The notes under the pieces are model-generated. The model did not search any database. It was not told the origin of the DNA and saw only the letters and a program-made list of their open reading frames with translations. This document shows, in pieces, positions 56,175 through 64,000 of a stretch of 64,000 nucleotides of DNA. Location: assembly GCA_002099365.1 (NCBI GenBank), contig MSED01000006.1, positions 496,001 through 560,000 on the forward strand. Reading direction: 5' to 3'. The translations under genes and the position numbers were made by a program. Positions within the stretch are counted from its first letter, which is position 1. Each line of letters starts with the position of its first letter. This DNA is from Phialophora verrucosa (taxonomy: Eukaryota > Ascomycota > Eurotiomycetes > Chaetothyriales > Herpotrichiellaceae).

Positions 56175-57059
56175 GTAGGTAGGTAGCAGGCTACGGAGTA
56201 GTCTTCATAGTCGTCAGCAGACAAACGCACGATGCTTCGTTCAAACGTTGGCGCGTCGGCCATTGATGCACCGTCACGTTATGCAGTGTGTCTAAGATCT
56301 TTGATAGGGAGGACAGGCGTCAACCATCCCTTCAGCCAAGCAGGTCGAGGTTGCGATGGAGGGGCCGCGAAGTGGACCTGATTAAGCGGGCAAGTACAAG
56401 ATATTTCGACAGTAGACAGGAGCAAAGCTTGACGACCCTCTGGTTAGATTCCTCGCGGCTGGAAGGTCCACTGCACCTGAATAGCCTGCTGGGTGTTTTC
56501 CACGGCAAGTGTTCCCTCTCTGTTTTCGTTTCGTTTGTTGGCATGAAGTGACTAGGCAGGTACGCCTCGGCAGCATTGCTCGCACGCGCGCTGTTCTTGA
56601 ATTGTCTCTGGTAAGCACGGTAGGTCAATCACATTCATCTTGAGTTACTGCACCACGTTCTTTGCCATCGCGGGCTTGAGACGGTCTCACAGTGCCCTGT
56701 CATTACGGGCGTAGATCGCTTCGACGCGGTGACACCGGTTATTTCGGAGCTTCCAGACAGTACGGATAGGATGTGTGAACTGAAGTGTCTGTGCGAAGCT
56801 CACGACGGATTCAGTGTCAGTTGTCGGTGTCAGTGCCACCGTCAAACTTAATCATTCGAACGAACACCGCCGATGACGTCAACGGTTGGTGTTCAATAGG
56901 CGGTGACAGGTGCAACGTCGGTGTCAATCTCACTCGCGTTGTGGGCGAGGCAACAATCATTCATGTATTGCTGATATTCCAGAGAGGTGGAAAGCTGATG
57001 GATCATCCGTTCCAATTCTCGGGTTGCAGATAATGTAGGCCTTTGCCGAGCACCTCAAA
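56175..57059. other. Intergenic region
   Basis: It starts with a short GTAG repeat (56173-56187). A frame at 56332-56628 has no recognisable product. It includes the promoter of the glutamate-cysteine ligase gene. Confidence 0.5.
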
Positions 57060-59045
57060 ATGGAACCCAAGTAAGTGAGGGCCGATTGAACGGTCACTCA
57101 CACGGTCGCTGAACCTCCAGCAGGACCAACCGTCACTGGGATGAAGTCAAGTCCCTTTCAGCCCGGATTCGCGAGAGCGCCATTCAGGTAAGACGACGGC
57201 GTTTTCTTGCAGCAGGACAGTTCCTGACAGATCCTCCACCGCGGACAGCAACTTCTGGACCTCTTCGTGCAATACAAGGACATCGACAATTACCCGCCGC
57301 TGTGGGGAGATGAAGTGAGTAAATATATTGCACCGGGGTTCCAGACATGAATGCGTAGCTCACACGAATGACCCGTAATGCAGATTGAATATCAGCTCCT
57401 CTCTTTTGACGAATCCAAGAGGACGGTAAGACTCCTTCTCGAGCAGGATGACGTACTCAACAGACTCTATCGCCGGGATGAAGGTCAAGAGGCAGACATC
57501 GGACGTTCTCGCCAACTAAAGTATGAGAACGGATGATATGATTGATCCCGAGAAAGGCCCCATGCTCACGTCTCGCAGTGGGAAGCGGAGCCCTATTTTC
57601 CAGCCCGAATTTGGGAGTTTCATGGTCGAAGCCACTCCGGGGGCTCCCTATGACAACAGTCTCACAAGCATGCTGAGTGTCCAGGGCGATATGGCCAGGC
57701 GGTAAGACGGAGTCTTGGTCAATTCGCTTGATTAGGGAACCTGACAGCGTCCAGGAGGCGGATGATCCAGCAAAGGCTACGCGAGAACGAGGCGGTCGTG
57801 ACGATGCCGGGATTCCCTCGTCTAGGCGCTCCAGGCACATTCACCCAGCCGGCCCTACCATCTGGAGGGCAATTACTTCGGAGCCAATTCCTGCCGGACG
57901 GCCTGGTGAGTGCGTATGAGCGATATGGGGCAATTCATGACAATCTCTACGCGCGCCGGGAAGGGCGTGCCTTCAACATAAAGGTTCCTATATTCAGAGA
58001 CGAGAACACGCCCTGGCCGTGGAGGGAATCGGACCATTTCGACCTGCCGAATGGTGCAAAACAGCAACAGCAACAGCACAGGCAAAAGCAAGATCCAAGA
58101 GGTCCTGGAGATGATGCCGAGGGCTTTATATACGGCGACAGCATGTCATTTGGCCCTAGCTTCTGTGGCCTCCAAGTCACGTTGCAGGCGAGCAACCTTC
58201 GAGAAGCACGCTACCTCCACGACCAACTCTGTCCGGTTGGGCCGATTCTTATGGCCCTAACGGCTGGGACGCCTTTTTTCCGCGGCTTTCTCACAGACAC
58301 GGATGTAAGGTGGAACCATGCCGCCGCGGCAGTGGATGACAGGACCGCGAATGAGCTTCCTTCAGAGGTACTGTGAACCCGCGGGGCGTTGTGGAAGTTG
58401 CTGTGCACATTATGCTGGTCTGATAGGTTCTTACTAATAACTAATACTTCAACCCAGCAGACTGGAAAGGCTTCGCTTCCTCCCCGCTGGGCGCCTACAT
58501 CGATGTATATCGCCGACGACGCACGACTTCGACCGGAATATAATCTACCAAGCATTCCCTGTGACCCTGACCGCACCATCACCCAACAGCTCCAAAACAA
58601 AGGCATGGACGCCCTCCTTGCCTCGTACTACGCCAATATACTAGTCCGTGACCCCATCGCCATGACGGAGAAGGATCTCGAATCGTTTGCCGATGCCGAC
58701 GCCGATGTTCAACTCGACGTCTTCGAGATCCTCCACTCGGCCGTCTGGCCGCACGTGGATTTCAAACCACCGTCCAAGAGGGATGGGCGCGCAGGGTGGA
58801 GAGTTGAGCTCCGTCCTCTCGAAGTTCAGCTCATAGATTTCGACAACGCCGCCTTTGTTGTTTTCGTGGCGCTTCTCGCGCGCACGATCCTCCATTTCAA
58901 TCTCAATTTCTATATCCCCATCGGCAAGGTGGCCGAGAACATGGCGAGAGCGCACACGCGTAATGCCGTCGTGGAGGAGAAGTTCTTCTTCCGTCGAGAT
59001 GTGTGGTCGACATCGTCGTCATCGTCGTCGTCGTCTTCGTCTTTG

Positions 59046-59076
<31 letters not shown>

Positions 59077-59561
59077 GAGGAGGAGGAGGAGGAGGAGGAG
59101 GAGGAGGAGGAGGAGGAGCAGGACAAGAGCGTCACGCGCCCATTGAAGCCGAGTACTCATTGATGAGCATCGACGAGATCATGAATGGGTCACGAAATCT
59201 ACGTTCTGATGGAACGCAGTCAGAGTCTTGTTCGTTCGAGGGCCTCATCCCACTGGTGGAACGGTACATCCGCGAGGTTTACACCGGGGAACCTGAACGT
59301 GAACATGGGCGTGGACATGGCCGAAGACCAACACACGAAGAACACCAAGCACACCCGGCCCACCAGCTCTTCCAATACCTCGACATGATCCGCGCCCGAG
59401 CCGCAGGAAAGCTCCCCACGCCTGCCACCTGGATGAGACGCTTCGTGCAGCACCACGAGCAATATTCTCGGGACAGCGTCGTTTCCGAACGCATCTGCTA
59501 CGACTTGATGTGCGCCATTAGAGATCTTGAAGTCGGGCACGGCGGCAGAGATCAAGACTGA
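57060..59561 (+). CDS. gsh1: Glutamate-cysteine ligase catalytic subunit
   Basis: Seven exons (57060-57070, 57121-57187, 57231-57314, 57384-57520, 57579-57701, 57755-58367, 58461-59561) give 711 residues. It joins Glu and Cys with ATP, the first and rate-limiting step of glutathione synthesis in the cytosol. Seen: LWGDEIEYQLLSFDE (residues about 50-64), FQPEFGSFMVEATPGAPY, VTMPGFPRLG, FNIKVPIFRDENTPW, GDSMSFGPSFCGLQVTLQA, LTAGTPFFRGFLTDTDVRWN, GMDALLASYYANILVRDP, and the C-terminal HFNLNFYIPIGKVAENM. Each segment matches the eukaryotic GCL family. Odd features: a Ser/Ala/Gly homopolymer insertion (about residues 528-565) encoded by triplet repeats, a Gln-rich insertion near residue 235, and a shortened N-terminus. 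Divergence suggests either a fast-evolving ortholog or a second copy. Confidence 0.9.
59007..59119 (+). repeat. Three adjacent triplet repeats inside the ligase gene
   Basis: A TCG/TCA/TCT run (about 59007-59042), a GCA run (about 59046-59072) and a GGA run (about 59073-59118) lie back to back, in frame, encoding poly-Ser, poly-Ala and poly-Gly. Read directly. Confidence 0.95.
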
Positions 59562-62299
59562 GACGGAATGGTTACGGGAATCCAATAGGAAATATTCAAT
59601 GCCCGCCTGAGTTGAGCCGAGCCGAGCTTTTTCGCACTCAATGAGGCTCAAACTTGGGCTCGAACAATGTCGCTCGATGGATATGATTCTGTCTGTATGT
59701 TCTTCCACCGTTTTCTGTGACATATCCCGGTCTCATCTCCGTGCCTCTCGTACGCTGGTCTTGCCTCCGATTTCAGTGATAGTCGCCTTTGGCACGTCCG
59801 GGATTGATATAATGCCTTGAAGCCAAGGGGCCTGCAGGACATCTGGATAGGTGTGACCGCCGACCAGTGCGGAGACAACTGGGGCTCGAGGCTGGAGTAG
59901 TATGCATCGCGGCGGATTGGAGTCATTTGGCCCTTGCGAAAACAGTGCCAGCCAGCCTAGCAAGCGATGCCACATACGAACAAGGAGAGAAAAGCGCGCG
60001 CTACCGCTGTATGGAATCAGAGGAGCGAAGATACACAGTAAGGGATTGGAAGGAAGGCGCAGATATGTTGTAGGCATTAGCTGAAGAATGCATGAAAACA
60101 TGGCAGAGGCTTCAGACCAACGTCTGGGCAACATGTGCACTCACAATGTTGTTACCAAGACTTTGCGCTGAGGAACCTGACGAGCACGCTGTAGTTGTGT
60201 GTTAAAATGTGCTTTGACGACCTCCTTTGCCGACACTCATCACCGGTCCGAGACTGACGACGTATCAAGACTGGCTGGCACTCAACGCCCCAATGGACGG
60301 TACAATCTGGTCTCTTTTAGGGGGGGCCCTAAAAGCTGTATTCCTAAGTGGCACTGTACCCCGTACCAATCCATGTCGAAGAACACCGACAACGACAGCG
60401 ATAGGGAGGCACGGCAAATGTGAGGGCAGAGCAAGATATCGCGAAAGCCAGCCGCGTAAACCCAAGTAGCTACAACAGCCTCATCACTCGGAAAAGGCAG
60501 CGGCGTTTGGAGACCACCACTGATCTGTCAAAGTTGAGGTCATCCTGTTACCCAAGAGAGTGGTCAGTACCTCCCATTCGAGGGGGGCAGCGCGGAGGAG
60601 TCGACGCAGACGAAGCGCGCCGGGGTGAGACATGTTGGGCTCTCCCGGGTCGTTCCCCGTGGGTTTGGATTCCATTAACACTGTTTGTGGCATATGCATC
60701 TTCTTGACCGAGGCATATAGCACGGACGGGTCTGGGGGCTGCGGTAGCCACCGCTTGAGCCAAGCCCTCACCGAAGAAGATTCCTTGTGCAAGACTCCAG
60801 CGTGGCGATCCATCGGATCCCTCACCGAATCAGCACATAGCTCAATCTCTCTTGATACCATTCTGGGAGGGACTCGGCCGAGGATACGGCTACCATGACT
60901 CGATGTATGTGCAAGACCTGGGCGAAGTCGCGTTGGAGGTCTCGGCAGGGGGGCTCCCATGTTTACTCATGAGTGTCACTGCTGCCCCAGGCCGTTGATC
61001 GACTAGATCATGCACAAGACAAGCCGGGAGTAGGGAGTGTCGAGCCATGCGAACTACTACCGCCTTCGCAACCCAGTCCCGGACAGCTTGCAGTGTTCGT
61101 AGTGGCAAATGCCCGGTGGTTGGCTGTAAATAGTCAATCGGTGGAAGGCGCTCGTAAGATTAGCCGTAAACAAACATACCTGGCCCTGGTGTCAGCTCAG
61201 CATACTTTCCCGTTTGGCTTGCCGCGCTTCGGCTGGTTCCAGAGAGCTGATCGTCGACTCGTTAGAGTACGAGTAACGGGAGAGCACCCTGTAGTCTCAC
61301 AGAAAGGCTATCCCCAGCCACTCAGAGCTGAGCTCGGTGTGATCTAGCCGAGGTAACTGGGCACGAAAACACCGCCGGCCACACAGATCGATTGAAGGTT
61401 TTTGAGCAAAGGCCGCATTGGAGGTGACGCCCGACACTCTGTTCTAGGCGAACATCGTGACGCCCGCCATGATGCAACCACAGCCCACACGCATCTCGCC
61501 AAGTGTGTAGCCTTGAAAACCGACGCAGCTGGACGGGACTGGGCCCACAGAGAAATCGGACGGCCAGGTGTCGGGGCCGCTCCGGTACTCCTCCGTGAGA
61601 CAGTGGTGAGCCTTTAGCGTGGGAGGTTGAAGGATCGAAGCAGCAGGGTTTCTCCAGCTTTAGGTTGGACCGATAAAGCTGCCCCGGTGGATGTACAGTC
61701 GTGGCTGTTCGCGGGGTAAGAGGCTAGGAGATTGCGTTCTGACCCGTCCCGGTGGGCTTGGGCACGAGACGAGGAAGGTCGAAGGTGGTGAGAAGATAGT
61801 TGCACTTTGTCGCGTGGGAATGTACCTGTCGGCCAGAGGCCGCTTCTTAGACGATGTGGGGAAGATACGCACCGTGACAATACCGAATGGTAAATGATCA
61901 GAGGCCATCGTGATGAGATGCTTCTCACCAAATCTCACTTCGGCTGCAAAGCAGATCCGGATCCGAACGTGGCATTGCTGGGGACTGTCGGTAGTTTCAT
62001 CGGCTCGTGCAGACGAATTTCAGAGTGTGATTGAATTCTGCACCAAAGCAGCCTTTCGAGACGAAATGACGAGGGAAACAGGCGTGCACATAGCAAGACC
62101 GGGACGTGCAACCAAGTCATGCGTGTGTCAAAAATGTGAGAGCTCAGACTTTCACGTGCAATGATATTGCCTCTATATGAGTATGTAGAACTTTCACGTG
62201 GAGTATCTCGTTGAACACGCGGCCTTCAATGACAATCTTGAAAGTAGCTCGGGCGATGACCTTGCTCGATTTGCGGACACACCTCAGTTCGCCCTGCAT
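59562..62299. other. Long interval without a supported gene
   Basis: About 2.7 kb. Short frames on both strands (for example near 60484-60960 minus and 60973-61347 plus) show no domain, and none can be joined into a convincing gene. No RNA gene, transposon end or long repeat was seen. It could hold a decayed element. Confidence 0.45.
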
Positions 62300-63973
62300 T
62301 TAATAGGTGTAAGTGAATCCCTCGAGGCCCTCGATGGGCTTGCCACCAGCCCTAGCTCGCTTGTTTGCGCGGTAGAACTTGAAATCCAAGGCCAGAGTGA
62401 TGAGGATGATCAAAGCGCTAGACAGCATGCAGGTGAGGATACCTGGATGATACCCAGGCGCGTCTTGTGAGCGGAAGACAGTGCCTCCAATGATGCCACC
62501 AATACCTCCGAAACCAACCAGGGTTGCAGAGCAGAAGGCTCTCTTCCACTGGCCTCGGATGTTGTTGGCCTGCCACGTTAGGACCGCGGGCACATTTGCG
62601 TTACAGGCGGAGACGGCAATGAAGACCCCGAAGTAGCGGACACCAACATTGTCAAGGTAGCCGAGAAGAGGGAGACCTAGGAACGCAGGTCAGCCTTGGA
62701 TGAAGACATTGTCGCTTCAAATAAACTTACCGATCAGGAGTAGAGCTCCGTTGATGAGGATGAAGGGCGACCGGAGATGCCACCTGTCTCCCAAGACTGC
62801 AACGGCGTACATGAGAATCGCGGCCAGGACGTAAGGGGGCGCAATGAGGCACTGGGAAGCTGCCACGTCGAACCCCATGCCCTCGTTAAGAATTTGAGGC
62901 AGGAAGTAGGCAATTGCGTAAGTGTTGGTCGTTGTGAGACCGAACAAGCTGGCGAAACCCCATACTTTCAGGTCAAGGCCGTGTTTGAGATACTTCCAGA
63001 TGTTAAACTCTTCCGGAATTGCGTCGTGTCGGTCTTTCTCGATGCGGGCAACCACAAAGTCAACCTCCTTCTGGTTCAAAAACTTCAGACCAAACGTTTT
63101 ATTGGCCTTTTCCGGAAAGTCGACAATGAGAACGTAGCCAGCGAGACCCACCACAACAGTGACGGCTCCCTGGAGGATGAAGATCCACCGCCAACCGGCA
63201 ATGCCAGGCAGAATGCCTGGTTCGATATCTGGGTTCGCCTCCGTAGGGCCGTAATGTTGACCCCACCATTTTGGTCCAGATCCGTGGTTTTTCAGCTGGG
63301 AGAAGCCATAAGCGAGGATGCCAGCGAACGCAGATGCCATCGATCCGATCAGATAGAACACAGCATTTCTCTTCTGTAGGTCGTAGCGGGGGTACCAGCA
63401 CGACAGCAGATACGCACAGCCCGGGAAGAACCCGGCCTCGAAGACGCCCAGAATCAGTCGAATAGCGATCATATCGGTCCATGACTTGATAAAGCCACCG
63501 CAGGTCATGGTAATACCTTTTCGTCAGTCAGTGATGTGGCTTCTACGACAGAACCGCGTGCAAAGCTTACCCCATAGGACAGTGATGGTCGGTAAGAATT
63601 TCCGGGGGCCGAGTTTGCGTAGCACGACCGTCGCTGGAGGTTGTAACAAGACATAAGTGATGAAGAAGAGGAGGACGATGATGGAATATCGATCTTCGAT
63701 AAGAACGAGATCGACAGCCATGCCAGCAATGACGGCGATACCGGTATTGGTTCGATCCATCAGAGAGACACAGTACATAAAGCCCAAGGTGAGCACCAGC
63801 CGTCTGTCGATGCGGTGAATGATCTTCCTCTGCTCCTCGGGCGTGAATGCTTCAATGGCAGCATTGTTGGCCTTGTCAGATGCAGAGGTGACGGTGGTAT
63901 CGGCACGCTCAAGTTCGTTGATGTCGGCACTCTTCTCGACAGGTGACCCCTGGACAGGTACAACGCCCGCCAT
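62300..63973 (-). CDS. MFS anion transporter, Dal5/Tna1 type
   Basis: Three exons (63973-63571, 63516-62731, 62676-62300; introns 54 and 54 bp) give 521 residues. The family of anion:cation symporters carries organic acids such as allantoate, nicotinate or vitamins across the plasma membrane. Seen: RRLVLTLGFMYCVSLMDRTN in the first helix region, FFITYVLLQPPATVVLRKLGPRKFLP, ARILGVFEAGFFPG-like RLILGVFEAGFFPGCAYLLSCWYPR, GWRWIFILQGAVTVVVGL, and a C-terminal half with ATLVGFGGIGGIIGGTVFRSQDAPGY, all characteristic. The central loop KEVDFVVARIEKDRHD fits this group. Ends in a short GFTYTY tail. The first intron lies inside the GITMTCGGF segment. Substrate cannot be assigned. The gene stands alone, with its promoter side at the right window edge. 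Confidence 0.92.
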
Positions 63974-64000
63974 ACTTACGGCTGATGAAGAAGACGATGA

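Noticed and set aside
58855..59163. Alternative frames through the ligase repeats (poly-Gln/Glu or poly-Leu)
   Set aside because: Triplet repeats are open in all frames; the ligase frame alone continues with conserved family sequence.
60484..60960. 158-codon minus-strand frame
   Set aside because: Pro/Arg-rich composition, no domain, overlaps other chance frames; not supported as a gene.
1..64000. CRISPR arrays, insertion sequences, viral genes
   Set aside because: No regularly spaced repeats, transposase, reverse transcriptase or viral-like reading frames were seen; the window is ordinary fungal nuclear DNA.

Overview
The window is nuclear DNA of a filamentous ascomycete (Pezizomycotina). 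Most genes carry short 48-65 bp GT-AG introns with CTAAC-like branch points. There are three Zn2Cys6 transcription factors, a fungal HET-like protein, a solitary dispersed 5S rRNA gene, and Hat2 and Xrn1 orthologs of filamentous-fungal type. Eurotiomycetes, possibly a black yeast relative, is my best guess, but the sequence shown does not prove it. Exon models below were joined by hand. Wherever all exons are assigned the summed coding length is a multiple of three. Coordinates near 21.9 kb may be off by one base.

Layout. 0.5-4.3 kb: a secreted metallo-beta-lactamase-fold protein, then a long gap. 4.3-13.3 kb: an Old Yellow Enzyme-type oxidoreductase, a DUF3292/GRAM-like membrane protein, an F-box-like protein and a small single-pass membrane protein. 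13.3-19.6 kb: gene-poor, holding TAF6 and a 5S rRNA gene. 19.6-29.5 kb: an accessory, metabolic-looking block with a Zn2Cys6 regulator, an alpha/beta hydrolase, an MFS sugar transporter, a medium-chain reductase and a second Zn2Cys6 regulator. 30-40.5 kb: housekeeping genes, with hat2 and xrn1 divergent from one promoter region, a CASTOR-like ACT-domain protein and a WDR83/MORG1-like WD40 protein. 40.9-42.0 kb: two U2 snRNA-like loci. 43.3-50 kb: a vacuolar-type M28 aminopeptidase and a HET-like membrane protein. 50-56 kb: a third Zn2Cys6 regulator and a divergent pair of non-heme iron dioxygenase-like genes. 57-64 kb: a glutamate-cysteine ligase with a triplet-repeat insertion, a long empty stretch, and a Dal5/Tna1-type anion transporter.

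The most striking feature is the U2 snRNA gene at 40930-41251. Its extremely conserved 5' third is split by two mRNA-type GT-AG introns, the second ending exactly before the GUAGUA branch-point-recognition sequence. Removing both restores the canonical U2 sequence across each junction. A second, intronless but strongly diverged U2-like locus lies about 0.6 kb downstream with its own TATA box. If the split gene is the only canonical U2 in the genome, the spliceosome needs U2 to make U2.
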